Part shown: positions 42,716 to 51,822 of the stretch, in pieces
Layout: each line of letters begins with the position of its first letter
Numbering within the stretch: position 1 is the first letter of the stretch
NCBI GenBank assembly: GCA_036275915.1
Contig: DASUCV010000018.1
Location: 227,054 to 291,053 of the forward strand
DNA length: 64,000 nucleotides
Origin: Candidatus Polarisedimenticolaceae bacterium
GTDB taxonomy: Bacteria; Acidobacteriota; Polarisedimenticolia; Polarisedimenticolales; DASRJG01
Reading direction: 5' to 3'
The notes under the pieces: generated by a model
Database searches by the model: none
Told to the model about the DNA's origin: nothing
What the model saw: the letters and a program-made list of their open reading frames with translations, nothing else
Program-made: the position numbers and the translations under genes

Positions 42716-43449
42716 TTGCCCTTCTTCATGCCCGCCATCTTCTGGGCGAGCCCGGCGGCGAACTTCTCGTACTCGTCGCTCGTGACCGTGAAGGTACCGT
42801 ACATGTAGTTCGAGCCCTCGTAGTTCCAGCTCTGTCCGGCGTCGTTGTAGGCGAGCATCGTGGTCAGGCCCTGGGAGTACTCCCGGTGGACCGGATCGGC
42901 GCCCGGCGGATTCGTGATCTTGGCCTCGCCGCCCATGCCGCCGTCGATGAGATGGCCCGAGAATTCGCCGTACTTCCCGAGCGTGATCTTGTGCTCCTTG
43001 CCGTTGATCGTACGCGTGATCGGAATGACCCGCGTCTCGAAGTTCTTGGAAGCATCGGGGACGAGGACCTGGCCCGCGATCGCCTTCAACCCCTCGCGCT
43101 GCTCGGGCGTCGCCTTCTCGTCGATGTACCAGGTGACGAAGTCCCAGCTTCCGAACGACTCCATCATCGCCTTGCCGTCGGGGCTCTTGCTCATCGCGCC
43201 GACGGCGAGCCCGTCGAGCTTGACCTTGCCGTAGGTCCCCTTCTCGATGAAGAGGATCTCGCCGCCGCCGCACGCCATGCGCGTCGGCTTCGATCCGAAC
43301 CAGCAGGGGCATGCCGCCGAGCAGCTGCACGCCTCCTCGAGCTGCCCGGTGATCTTCCACGGCGTCTTCGGAGCATCCGCTCGAACGCCCATGACGATTC
43401 CGGCGGTGGCGCAGACGGACACGAGCGCGACCACGAGTGACTTACGCAT
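42712..43449 (-). CDS. DUF1326-family secreted protein
   Basis: A 245-aa product with a signal peptide (residues 1-24) and the DUF1326 start WKITGQLEEACSCSAACPCWFG, which holds four Cys, probably for metal or disulfide bonds. Further conserved blocks are KPTRMACGGGEILFIEKGTYG and SWDFVTWYIDEKAT. ATG at 43449 has AGGAGG 7 nt ahead. Function unknown. The last bases share CTAG with the TMTC-like gene. Confidence 0.75.
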   Translation of the reverse strand: MRKSLVVALVSVCATAGIVMGVRADAPKTPWKITGQLEEACSCSAACPCWFGSKPTRMACGGGEILFIEKGTYGKVKLDGLAVGAMSKSPDGKAMMESFGSWDFVTWYIDEKATPEQREGLKAIAGQVLVPDASKNFETRVIPITRTINGKEHKITLGKYGEFSGHLIDGGMGGEAKITNPPGADPVHREYSQGLTTMLAYNDAGQSWNYEGSNYMYGTFTVTSDEYEKFAAGLAQKMAGMKKGN

Positions 43450-43517
43450 GACGGCCTCCTTCGGGGCAGGAGTATCGGGCGCGGCCGCACACCCGGACAC
43501 CCGCATGAGCATGCGGG

Positions 43518-45992
43518 TCAGGGGAAGAGGCGCCGGCAGAGCTCGGTCTGGCGCCGCCACGCGTCGCCCTCGCTCGTGGAGCGCGCGAGGCTCAGGAGCT
43601 GCGGCTCATCGCATCCGAGCCGGTACCGTCCGAATCGCGTCGCCGTGCTGAGCGCGGCGGCGGTGCGCTGAGCCGCGGGGTCGCCGGCGATCTCGGATTG
43701 CACGTAGAGAAGATGAGCGCGGCGCTCGGCCGCCGTCGCCGAGAGAAGCGACGCGCCGGCGCCGTCGAGCCACTCGAGCCCGCCGGTGGGCGGGGCCAGG
43801 AGTGTCGCGATCTCACGGTCGCCCATGTTGGGACCGTAGCGGTGGAAGAACTCCATCCAGGGCCGGTCGTCGGTGATCAGGTCCGCGCCCGCCGACCACG
43901 CGGCCACCCCGTCGCGGCCCTGGAGAAACGTACCGAGGAGCGCCGCCGGCGTCTCGAAGTAGGCGGCCTCGAGGCTCGCGCGCGTCCTCGGGTTTGCGTA
44001 GGCCGCGTCCAGGCGCGCGGCGTCGAGCCGGAGCGGACGGTCGGAGCCGAGCAGCACGGCGTCGCGGATCGACGGGAGCCAGAGCTGGACGTGCGGGAAC
44101 GCGTCGAGGAACGTCCGCGCCAGGGCGCGCGCGGAGTCGAGGCTCTGCGCGTGGAGCGGCAGCCACTGCGCGACGACGCCGCCCGGGGCGAGGTGCGCGC
44201 GGCACTCGCGGTAGAAGTCGCGCGTGTAGAGGTGGACCGAGCCGGCGACGATCGGCGGCGGCGGCTCGACGGTGATGAGCCCGTACGCGACCCGCGAGAG
44301 CGCGAGCGCATGACGGCCGTCATCGTGCACGAGGCGCACGCGCGGGTCGCGGACGACCTCCGCGTTCTCGCGCGAGAAGGTCGGGAGCGCCGCGATCACC
44401 GACTCCGAGAGGTCGAGCGCGTCGATCGACGGAACCGTCGCGTGCGACGCCAGGGCGCCGAGCGTGATCCCGGTCCCGACGCAGATGACGAGGGCGGGAG
44501 AGCCGGCGGGAGCGAAGAGCGCGGGGAGGTGGCCTTCCGCCGCCATGTACCGCCAGACCGGCTTCACCGTCGCGGTCATCGCGATGCCGTTGACGATCTC
44601 GCTCTTCGCGTCCTCGTCGTGAAAGCCGTAGGCGCGCCGGATGACCGCGACGGTGTCGGTCGTCCCTTCCCGATAGAAGAGGAGATCGCCCGACGGCCCG
44701 CGCCCCGCGGTCGAGAAGGCACGCGTCACCGGCCCCACCGGAACGAACACCACCGCGGCGCAGGCCGCGATCGCGAGTGCTCCGGGGACCGCTCGCCGGA
44801 GGGCGAAAGCACCCGAGACCGCGCTCAGCGTCGCCAGGATCGCGAGCGCCCGCGACGCTCCGAGGAGCGGAAGGAGAACGAACGCCGCCGCGAGCGATCC
44901 CGCGAGCGCGCCCGCCGTGTTGGCCGCATAGACGGCACCGACCGCACGGCCCCGCCGCGCCGCGGGCCCGCCGAACGCCTGCACCGCGAGCGGGAGCGCC
45001 ATCCCCGAGAGAATCGTCGCGGGAAGGACGATCGGCGCGCCCCTCAGGAACCCCGCCGCGAGCAGGGCGCCGAAGCCGCGCGCGTCGGGATCGACGGCGA
45101 GGAGGCTCGGCAGGACGAAGACGCTCGCCGCGACGGCGAGCCCGCCCGCGATCTGCACGACGCCGAGCGCCGCGAGCGGATCGCGAATCCGCCGCGACAC
45201 CGCCACGAGCGCCAGCGACCCGAGGACGATCCCGGCGAGGAAGAGGGCGAGCATGAGGCTGAACGAGTACGAGTACGACCGCAGCGGCACGGCGAGCAGG
45301 CGCGTCCAGAGCACCTCGTAGCCGAGAGCGGCCGTGCCGCCGAGGGTCGCGCAGATGACCGCCGTCTTGGCTCCTGAACCAGGCGCGTCAGGGGCTTCGG
45401 GTCGCGGCGGTGACGGCACGGAACCTCGATCGAGCGCGAGAGCGGAGACACCGCAAGCCACGGCGAGCGCGATCGCGAAGCCCGCGGTGCGTACGATGCC
45501 GAGCGTCTCGAACAGGACGAACCCCGCCGCCGCGGCACCGAGCGCGGCGCCGAGCGTGTTGACCCCGTAGAGGATCGAGAGCGTGGGCAGGAGCTTTCGC
45601 TCCCTCACCGTCAGATGCCGGACCAGAGGCGGCAGCGTCCCGCCCATGAACGCCGCGGGGCAGGCGACGAGCACGATCGCGACGAGAGCCTCGACGAAGG
45701 GCGACCGCACGAGGAGCGCACCGCGCGCGAAGGTCAGGAGGCCCACCGTCAGGGCGGCGCTCCCCGCCGCCGACAGCTCGAGGATCCCGTAGAGGCGGAG
45801 CGGGCGCGACGTCCGGTCGGCGGCGGCGCCGAAGATCCTCGCGCCGAACGCGAGACCGCCGAGGAACGCGGCGAGCGTGAGCGAGGTCGCGGTCACGGCG
45901 TTCCCGGTGAGGAGTCCCAGGTCGCGCCGGAAGACCGTCTCGAGGACGAGCGACGCGAAGCCGGACGCGAAGAAGAGGAGGACGATCGCCAT
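43518..45992 (-). CDS. MFS-like transmembrane domain fused to spermidine-synthase-like domain
   Basis: An 824-aa product. Residues 1-510 hold about 12 transmembrane helices (FFASGFASLVLETVFRRDL, VNTLGAALGAAAAGFVLFE, LGYEVLWTRLLAVPL). The C-terminal 300 residues resemble SpeE-type Rossmann domains (ICVGTGITLGALASH, DALDLSESVIAA, VRLVHDDGRHAL). Fused MFS/SpeE proteins are widespread in Acidobacteriota and Myxococcota, but no polyamine pathway gene is nearby. The active-site tyrosine/aspartate set of true SpeE is not complete by eye, so polyamine synthesis is uncertain. Confidence 0.7.
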   Translation of the reverse strand: MAIVLLFFASGFASLVLETVFRRDLGLLTGNAVTATSLTLAAFLGGLAFGARIFGAAADRTSRPLRLYGILELSAAGSAALTVGLLTFARGALLVRSPFVEALVAIVLVACPAAFMGGTLPPLVRHLTVRERKLLPTLSILYGVNTLGAALGAAAAGFVLFETLGIVRTAGFAIALAVACGVSALALDRGSVPSPPRPEAPDAPGSGAKTAVICATLGGTAALGYEVLWTRLLAVPLRSYSYSFSLMLALFLAGIVLGSLALVAVSRRIRDPLAALGVVQIAGGLAVAASVFVLPSLLAVDPDARGFGALLAAGFLRGAPIVLPATILSGMALPLAVQAFGGPAARRGRAVGAVYAANTAGALAGSLAAAFVLLPLLGASRALAILATLSAVSGAFALRRAVPGALAIAACAAVVFVPVGPVTRAFSTAGRGPSGDLLFYREGTTDTVAVIRRAYGFHDEDAKSEIVNGIAMTATVKPVWRYMAAEGHLPALFAPAGSPALVICVGTGITLGALASHATVPSIDALDLSESVIAALPTFSRENAEVVRDPRVRLVHDDGRHALALSRVAYGLITVEPPPPIVAGSVHLYTRDFYRECRAHLAPGGVVAQWLPLHAQSLDSARALARTFLDAFPHVQLWLPSIRDAVLLGSDRPLRLDAARLDAAYANPRTRASLEAAYFETPAALLGTFLQGRDGVAAWSAGADLITDDRPWMEFFHRYGPNMGDREIATLLAPPTGGLEWLDGAGASLLSATAAERRAHLLYVQSEIAGDPAAQRTAAALSTATRFGRYRLGCDEPQLLSLARSTSEGDAWRRQTELCRRLFP

Positions 45993-46035
45993 CGGCTGGA
46001 TTCTAGACGGCCGCCGTTTGCTAGACTCCCCGCTC

Positions 46036-46803
46036 ATGACCGCGCGGGCCGGAGCGAAGCGCATCCTCGTGACGAACGACGACGGCATCGAGGCCCCCGG
46101 CCTCGCCGCGCTCGCCGCCGCCGTCGCACCGCTGGGACACGTCATCGTCGTCGCACCCGACCGCGAGCGAAGCGGCGCGGGCCACGCGCTCACGCTCATG
46201 CGACCCCTGCGCATCCGGAAACGCGGCGACGACCGGCACGAGGTCGACGGCACGCCGACCGACTGCGTCCACCTCGGCGTCTTCCATCTCACCGGTGGGA
46301 CGCCGCCGGATCTCATCGTCTCGGGGATCAACCGCGGCCTCAACATCGGCGACGACGTCACGTACTCGGGGACCGTCGCCGCGGCCCTCGAGGGGACGCT
46401 GCTCCACATTCCGTCGATCGCCTTCTCGGTGGAGCGGGACGACCGGCCGACCGACTTCGGCCTCGCCGCCTCGGTGGCAAGGCGCATCGCGGAGAGAGTC
46501 CTCGAGACCGGCCTTCCGCCGGGCGTGCTCCTCAACGTGAACGTCCCGCGCGAGCCGGTCGCCGGCATCCGGATCACGCGCCAGGGGACGAGGAGCTACC
46601 GCGCCGCGATCGTCGAGCGGCTCGACCCGTCCGGGCGTCCTTACTTCTGGATCGCGAGCCCCGACACGAAGCCGGCCGACGAGCCCGAAGGCGACCACGC
46701 GGCGATCCGGCAGCGCTTCGTCTCGATCACGCCGCTCCACGCGAACATGACCCACGAGCCGTCGCGCGCGCTCGTCGCGTCGTGGGGCGTCGCCCTCCCG
46801 TGA
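46036..46803 (+). CDS. surE: 5'/3'-nucleotidase SurE
   Basis: A 255-aa product. The metal-binding start RILVTNDDGIEAPG, VVAPDRERSGAGHALT and the block SGINRGLNIGDDVTYSGTVAAALEG are diagnostic. SurE hydrolyses nucleoside monophosphates during stress survival. Its stop overlaps the start of pcm, the usual surE-pcm pairing. A TAGAcT-type -10-like element lies just upstream. Confidence 0.93.
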   Translation: MTARAGAKRILVTNDDGIEAPGLAALAAAVAPLGHVIVVAPDRERSGAGHALTLMRPLRIRKRGDDRHEVDGTPTDCVHLGVFHLTGGTPPDLIVSGINRGLNIGDDVTYSGTVAAALEGTLLHIPSIAFSVERDDRPTDFGLAASVARRIAERVLETGLPPGVLLNVNVPREPVAGIRITRQGTRSYRAAIVERLDPSGRPYFWIASPDTKPADEPEGDHAAIRQRFVSITPLHANMTHEPSRALVASWGVALP

Positions 46804-47447
46804 GCGCGGGGGACATCCGCCGTGCGCGCATGGTGCGCGAGCTCGAGGGCCGCGGCATCGAGAGCCGCCGCGTGCTCGAGGCGATGGGAAAGATCCCGCG
46901 CGAGGCGTTCGTCGAGGAAGCGCTCCGCGCCAAGGCGTACGAGGACTCGGCGCTCCCGATCGGCGAGCGACAGACGATCTCGCAGCCGTGGATCGTCGCG
47001 CGCATGTGCGAGCTCCTGGAGGCGGACGGCACCGGTCGCGTGCTCGAGATCGGCTCGGGATCGGGCTACCACGCCGCCGTCTTGAGCCGCCTCTTCGAGC
47101 AGGTCTACTCGGTCGAGCGTATCGCGGCGTTCTCGAAGCGGGCGCGAGAGACGATGCGGGCGGTCGGGATCGAGAACGTCCACTTCAAGATCTTCGACGG
47201 CAGCTACGGCTGGAGCGAGTTCGCGCCCTACCGGGCGGTCGTGGTCACCGCCGCCGCCCCTGAGGTTCCCGCGCCGCTTCTCGAGCAGCTCGACGCCGGC
47301 GGCCGCCTCGTCCTCCCCATGGGCGATCCGGAGGCGGAGGACCAAGTCCTGGTGAGGATGGTCAAGTCGGCGGCCGGAGTGGTGAAGGAGGAGCACGGCC
47401 CTTGCCGCTTCGTCCCGCTCGTCGGGAAGTACGGCTGGACCCCTTGA
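46800..47447 (+). CDS. pcm: protein-L-isoaspartate O-methyltransferase
   Basis: A 215-aa product. SAM-binding motif LEIGSGSGYHAAVLS, start region RARMVRELEGRGIESRRVLEAMGKIPREAFV, QTISQPWIVARM, and VPLVGKYGW at the end. It repairs isoaspartyl damage. GTG at 46800 overlaps the surE stop; the ATG of MVRELEG is an internal alternative. Confidence 0.92.
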   Translation: MSAGDIRRARMVRELEGRGIESRRVLEAMGKIPREAFVEEALRAKAYEDSALPIGERQTISQPWIVARMCELLEADGTGRVLEIGSGSGYHAAVLSRLFEQVYSVERIAAFSKRARETMRAVGIENVHFKIFDGSYGWSEFAPYRAVVVTAAAPEVPAPLLEQLDAGGRLVLPMGDPEAEDQVLVRMVKSAAGVVKEEHGPCRFVPLVGKYGWTP

Positions 47448-47483
47448 GGGCCGCCTGCTATTCTCCCGGGGTTTCGCTAGGGT

Positions 47484-47560
47484 CGGGGCGTAGCGCAGCC
47501 TGGTAGCGCACCTGGTTCGGGACCAGGGGGTCCCGCGTTCAAATCGCGGCGCCCCGACCA
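47484..47560 (+). tRNA. tRNA-Pro (anticodon CGG)
   Basis: 77 nt with encoded CCA. Acceptor CGGGGCG/CGCCCCG, D-arm GCGC...GCGC, anticodon stem CCTGG/CCAGG with loop TTCGGGA (anticodon CGG), T-arm CCGCG-TTCAAAT-CGCGG. The acceptor and D-arm equal those of tRNA-Pro(GGG) at 24365, but this gene has no repeated 3' copies downstream. Confidence 0.97.
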
Positions 47561-47570
47561 ATTTCATCGC

Positions 47571-48119
47571 ATGAAACAACCGACGGCTTCTCCCATGTCC
47601 GGCTCCGAGCTGAAGAAGATCATTCGCGAAGTCGCCGACTATCCGAAGCCCGGGATCACCTTTTACGATCTGACGACGCTCTTCAAGGACGGCGCGGCGC
47701 TCCGCTCCGTCATCGACCGGCTCGCGGCTCGGTTCCGCGACGATCGAATCGAGCTCATCGCGGGGATCGAGGCGCGCGGCTTCATGCTCGCCTCGGCGCT
47801 CGCCTACGAGCTCGGTCTCGGCCTCGTGCCGGTCCGGAAGCCGGGCAAGCTGCCGTGGCGCGTGGCGGGCGAGGACTACTCGCTGGAGTACGGCGAAGGC
47901 CGGCTCGAGCTCCACGAGGACGCGATCGAGAAGGGGCAGCGGGTCCTCATCATCGACGACGTCCTCGCGACCGGCGGGACCGCGGCGGCCTCGGGCCGTC
48001 TCATCGAGAGGCTCGGGGGCGAGGTCGCGGGGTTCGGGTTCCTCGTCGAGCTCGCGTTCCTCAAGGGCCGCGAGCGCCTGAGGTCCGACAACATCTTCAG
48101 CTTGATCAGCTACCCCTAG
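47571..48119 (+). CDS. apt: adenine phosphoribosyltransferase
   Basis: A 182-aa product that salvages adenine to AMP. The core [40 protein letters not shown] and the PRPP-binding [16 protein letters not shown] are typical. Start 47571 lies only 10 nt after tRNA-Pro(CGG); ATG 47595 (MSGSELKK) gives a more usual N-terminus and may be the true start. Confidence 0.93.
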   Translation: MKQPTASPMSGSELKKIIREVADYPKPGITFYDLTTLFKDGAALRSVIDRLAARFRDDRIELIAGIEARGFMLASALAYELGLGLVPVRKPGKLPWRVAGEDYSLEYGEGRLELHEDAIEKGQRVLIIDDVLATGGTAAASGRLIERLGGEVAGFGFLVELAFLKGRERLRSDNIFSLISYP

Positions 48120-48168
48120 AGCTAGCCCCTGATCCCCGAAACTGATAACTTGCCCGGTTCTTCCGGCA

Positions 48169-48246
48169 GGGCCTGTAGCTCAGTACGGATAGAGCAGGAG
48201 TTTCCTAAACTCAAGGTCGCAGGTTCAAGTCCTGCCAGGCCCACCA
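48169..48246 (+). tRNA. tRNA-Arg (anticodon CCT)
   Basis: 78 nt with encoded CCA. Acceptor GGGCCTG/CAGGCCC, D-arm GCTC...GAGC, anticodon loop TTCCTAA (anticodon CCT), T-arm GCAGG-TTCAAGT-CCTGC. The first pair of the anticodon stem (27-43) is a G-A mismatch; the other four pair. Confidence 0.92.
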
Positions 48247-48267
48247 GGGCAACGTAGAGGAAGGTTC

Positions 48268-48969
48268 ATGGCCACGACGACGAAGCTCACCAAGAAGGAC
48301 ATGCAGCAGGACGAGTTCATCGAGACCGTCTTCGATCTCGGGGAATGGCTCGAGGCGAACTGGAGGAGGGTCGCGATCGTGAGCGGCGCCATCGTCGTCG
48401 TCGTGCTCATCGGTCTCGGATGGATGAGCCTGAGCCAGAGGAGCTCGGGGGCCGCGAACGACCTCCTCGCCAAGGGGATGGCGGCGTTCCAGCCGGAGGC
48501 CGCCGGCGGCGGGAAAGCGCCCGCGCCGAACTACGCCGATGCGCTGACGAACTTCCAGCAAGCGGCCGACAAGGCGGGATCGGGCGCGCTCGGCCAGGTG
48601 GCGCGGCTCTACCAGGGACGGACGCTCATCGCGATGGGGCGCGCCGCGGAAGCCGTGACCCTGCTCACGCCTCTGGCCTCGTCGGGCAATGCGCGCCTCG
48701 CGGCGCAGGCCAAGGTGTCACTCGCCGAGGCGGCGGTCGCGAGCGGCGATCTCGAGCGCGCCGCCACGACCCTCCAGGATGTCATCGCGTCGTCAGCGTC
48801 GTCGTACCCGCCGGATGCGGCGACGATGCGCCTCGCGTCCATTCGCGAGAGCCAGGGGAAGCCCGCCGAGGCGCGGCGCCTCTACGACGAGGTCGCGACG
48901 AAGTACCCGCAGAGCGGATTCATCGCCGAGGCGAAGCAGCGCTCGACCGACATCGCCTCGGGCAAGTAA
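48268..48969 (+). CDS. YfgM/TPR_21-like membrane-anchored TPR protein
   Basis: A 233-aa product. A short cytoplasmic N-terminus ending EWLEANWRRVA, one transmembrane helix (residues 36-55), then TPR-type helices in the periplasm (ALGQVARLYQGRTLIAMGRAAEAVTLL, AQAKVSLAEAAVASGDLERAATTL, ATMRLASIRESQGKPAEARRLY). The layout matches YfgM, which works with the translocon and chaperones in other bacteria. AGAGGAA lies ahead of the ATG. Confidence 0.75.
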   Translation: MATTTKLTKKDMQQDEFIETVFDLGEWLEANWRRVAIVSGAIVVVVLIGLGWMSLSQRSSGAANDLLAKGMAAFQPEAAGGGKAPAPNYADALTNFQQAADKAGSGALGQVARLYQGRTLIAMGRAAEAVTLLTPLASSGNARLAAQAKVSLAEAAVASGDLERAATTLQDVIASSASSYPPDAATMRLASIRESQGKPAEARRLYDEVATKYPQSGFIAEAKQRSTDIASGK

Positions 48970-48972
48970 CGA

Positions 48973-49665
48973 TCAGAAGCGGCGGCCGGGGATGTTCCCG
49001 GCCGTGTCCTCCGCGACGACCCGGTAGTAGAGGATCGGGCTCGCCGCGGCCTCGGTATCGCAATCGTCGAATCGGAGCCCCGGCGTCCGGCCGGCCTCGA
49101 ACGGGCGGATCGGCTGCATCGCGCCCTTCGCCGCGTAGCGGTACACGTGGTACTGGGCGATCTGCTCCGGCCGTCCGTCGCGATCGAGGGTGACCGGATG
49201 CCATTCGACGCGGACGCACGCCGTCCCCGGCTGGCGCGCGAGCGTCACCCCCTCGACGTCCGCGGGAGGGATGTCGTCGATCCGAAGGCGAAACGTCTCG
49301 GTGCCGTCCTTCCACGAGAGCCCGTCCCACGAGGCGACGCGCCACGCGTAGTCGCCGCCGCCGAGCGGCTGCTTCGGGAAGTAGACCTCGACGACCGATT
49401 GATCGGGAAGCACCGTCATCGCCCAACCGCCCGGATCGGCCTTCTGATCGAACGTGTAGGCGGTCGATTTGAAGCCGTCGGCGGACAGCTCGATGCGGAA
49501 CCGGAGCTTCTCGACGTCGGCGCCGGGGGCGCTCACGACGAAACGGGGCTTCTTCCCGGTCGAGGCGCCGTTCGCCGGCTCGACGGGTGAGACGCGCTCG
49601 GGCTGCTCCTGCGCCAGCGCCGGCCCGAAGGCGACGGCGACGAGGAGCGCCGCGACGAGCCGCAT
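48973..49665 (-). CDS. secreted fibronectin-III-like protein
   Basis: A 230-aa product with a signal peptide (residues 1-18, ending ALA). The first half is beta-rich (VSPVEPANGASTGKKPRFVVSAP, DYAWRVASWDGLSW). The second half resembles one FnIII domain (VRVEWHPVTLDRDGRPEQIAQYHVYRYA, ILYYRVVAEDTAGN). No catalytic motif. It is encoded 13 nt after ssb on the same strand, so the two form an operon. Role unknown. Confidence 0.65.
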   Translation of the reverse strand: MRLVAALLVAVAFGPALAQEQPERVSPVEPANGASTGKKPRFVVSAPGADVEKLRFRIELSADGFKSTAYTFDQKADPGGWAMTVLPDQSVVEVYFPKQPLGGGDYAWRVASWDGLSWKDGTETFRLRIDDIPPADVEGVTLARQPGTACVRVEWHPVTLDRDGRPEQIAQYHVYRYAAKGAMQPIRPFEAGRTPGLRFDDCDTEAAASPILYYRVVAEDTAGNIPGRRF

Positions 49666-49678
49666 CACGACCCGATCC

Positions 49679-50101
49679 TCAGAAGGGGATGTCGTCCTCG
49701 ACGAAGCCGCCCTGCGGCTCGCCCGGTTCCTCGCCGCCCGCGGGGCCGACGGCCGCGGGGGCCCGGTCGTCCGCGCGCCCCAGGAGCTGGAGCCGCTGGG
49801 CGCGGACCTCGGTCGTGTAGCGCTTGTTCCCATCGCGATCGACCCACTCCCGGGTCTGGAGCGAGCCCTCGACGTAGACCGGACGGCCTTTGCGGAGGTA
49901 TTCGCCGGCGACTTCCGCCTGCTTCCCCCACACGACGATGCGGTGCCACTCGGTCCGTTCCTTCTTCTCGCCGGAGGGATCGCTCCACCGGTCGGTGGTC
50001 GCCATCGTGAAGTTGGCGACCGGAGTTCCGCCCTGGGTGAACCGGACTTCAGGGTCGCGACCGAGGTTGCCGATCAGGATGACCTTGTTGACGCTCGCCA
50101 T
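49679..50101 (-). CDS. ssb: single-stranded DNA-binding protein
   Basis: A 140-aa product. OB-fold start [17 protein letters not shown], then [26 protein letters not shown], and an intrinsically disordered Gly/Pro-rich tail ending in the acidic EDDIPF that recruits repair and replication partners. The start is the ATG before ASVNKV at 50101, the usual SSB N-terminus. Confidence 0.95.
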   Translation of the reverse strand: MASVNKVILIGNLGRDPEVRFTQGGTPVANFTMATTDRWSDPSGEKKERTEWHRIVVWGKQAEVAGEYLRKGRPVYVEGSLQTREWVDRDGNKRYTTEVRAQRLQLLGRADDRAPAAVGPAGGEEPGEPQGGFVEDDIPF

Positions 50102-50190
50102 GACGTGCTCCCGGATCGAGGAGGTGGGGACCGGCGCGACGGAGATTACCATAGCGACCGCCGGAACGCATTAGAATGCGCCCCCGCGCC

Positions 50191-51789
50191 ATGAGCGAAC
50201 GCCAAAGCCTCCTCCGCAGCGCGGGATCGATCAGCATCGCCACCGCGATGAGCCGTGTGCTCGGTCTCGCGCGCGATCAGGTGCAGTCGTACTACTTCGG
50301 CGCCGGCTTCGCGACCGATGCGTTCCTCGCGGCGTTCCGGATCCCGAATCTCCTCCGCGATCTCTTCGCGGAGGGCGCGCTCTCCTCCGCGTTCGTGCCG
50401 ACGTTCACCGCGACGAAGGAGCACGAGGGTCCCGAGGCGGCATGGCGCCTCGCCAACCGGCTCTTCACGATGCTCTTCGTCATCCTCGGCGCGGTGACGG
50501 TCGTGATCGCGCTCGCGGCGCCGTTCATCATGAGCGTCTACGGCGCCGGCTTCGCGCCCGACAAGCTCGCGCTCGCCGTGTCGATGACCCGCATCCTGTC
50601 CCCGTTCCTCCTCGCCGTCGCGGGCGCGGCCGCGGCGATGGGGATTCTCAACACGTACGGGCGCTTCTTCGTGCCGGCGCTGGCGCCGGCGTCGCTCAAC
50701 GTCGCGGCGATCCTCGCCGTCGTCACGCTGAGCCCGCTCCTCGTGCGCTCGGGGATCCATCCCGGACTGTCGCTCGCGATCGGCGCGATGATCGGCGGCC
50801 TCCTCCAGTTCGCGGTCCAGGTCCCGGCGCTGCGCTCGCTCGGGTTCCACTTCCGGTGGGACTGGGCGCCGCGCGACCGCGGCCTCGCGCGCATCGCGCA
50901 GCTCATGCTCCCCGCGACCCTCGGGCAGGCGGCGACCCAGATCAACTTCCTCGTCGACACCTGGCTCGCCTCGCGGTACGGCGACGGGCCGATCACGTGG
51001 CTCTCGCTCGCGTTCCGACTCATCCAGCTCCCGATCGGGCTCTTCGGCGTCGCGCTCGGCATGGCGAACCTCGCGCGCGTGTCGCGCGACGCGGCGCGCG
51101 GGGACAAGGAGGCGCTCCGGGCGAACCTCGCCGGTGCCCTCCGAGCGGCGGCGCTCTTGGCACTTCCTGCGACGGCGGGGCTCATCGCGCTCCGCGAGCC
51201 GATCATCCGCGTCCTCTTCCAGCACGGGAAGTTCAGCCAGGCTTCGACCGCGGCGACGGCGTCCGCGCTCCTTTGCTACACGATCGGCCTCTACGCGTAT
51301 GCGGTCACCAAGATCCAGGTGCCGACCTTTTACGCGCTCGGCGACACGCGGGTGCCGGTGCTCTCGTCGACCGCCGCGGTGATCGCGAAGCTCATCGCGA
51401 ACGCCACGTTTGTCTTCGCGCTCCCGGCGCTCGGCGTCAATCCGTTCCTCGGGCTCGCGCTCTCGACGTCGATCGCGGCCTGGACGAACTTCGGCCTTCT
51501 CGCGGCGGGGCTCAAGCGGCGTGCGGGCTCGATCCGCGGCCACGGCGTCGTGCGAACGACCCTCGCCATGGCGCTCCTCTCGGCGGCGACCGGCCTGACG
51601 AGCGGCCTCGCGCACGCGCTCGCCGTGCGGGTGCTTCCGTCGCCGTCTCTCGGCACGGCGTGCTTGCGCCTCGTCTTCGCGGTCGCGTGCGGCGTCACCG
51701 TCACGATCGGCGGCGCCCTCGCCCTTCGCATTCCCGAGGCGCGCTCGCTCGCGGCGCGCCTGATGGCGCGGCGCGGGAAGCGTGCTTAG
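50191..51789 (+). CDS. murJ: lipid II flippase MurJ
   Basis: A 532-aa polytopic protein with 14 or so helices. The N-terminal GSISIATAMSRVLGLARDQV, AFRIPNLLRDLFAEGALSSAFVPTFT and the charged central residues match MurJ/MviN. The flippase moves lipid II across the inner membrane for peptidoglycan synthesis. ATG 50191 (MSERQSLL) gives the usual start; a TAGAAT just upstream (50172-50177) may be its -10. Confidence 0.93.
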   Translation: MSERQSLLRSAGSISIATAMSRVLGLARDQVQSYYFGAGFATDAFLAAFRIPNLLRDLFAEGALSSAFVPTFTATKEHEGPEAAWRLANRLFTMLFVILGAVTVVIALAAPFIMSVYGAGFAPDKLALAVSMTRILSPFLLAVAGAAAAMGILNTYGRFFVPALAPASLNVAAILAVVTLSPLLVRSGIHPGLSLAIGAMIGGLLQFAVQVPALRSLGFHFRWDWAPRDRGLARIAQLMLPATLGQAATQINFLVDTWLASRYGDGPITWLSLAFRLIQLPIGLFGVALGMANLARVSRDAARGDKEALRANLAGALRAAALLALPATAGLIALREPIIRVLFQHGKFSQASTAATASALLCYTIGLYAYAVTKIQVPTFYALGDTRVPVLSSTAAVIAKLIANATFVFALPALGVNPFLGLALSTSIAAWTNFGLLAAGLKRRAGSIRGHGVVRTTLAMALLSAATGLTSGLAHALAVRVLPSPSLGTACLRLVFAVACGVTVTIGGALALRIPEARSLAARLMARRGKRA

Positions 51790-51822
51790 AATCCGGCGGC
51801 ATCGTCTTCGGTGGGGACACGC

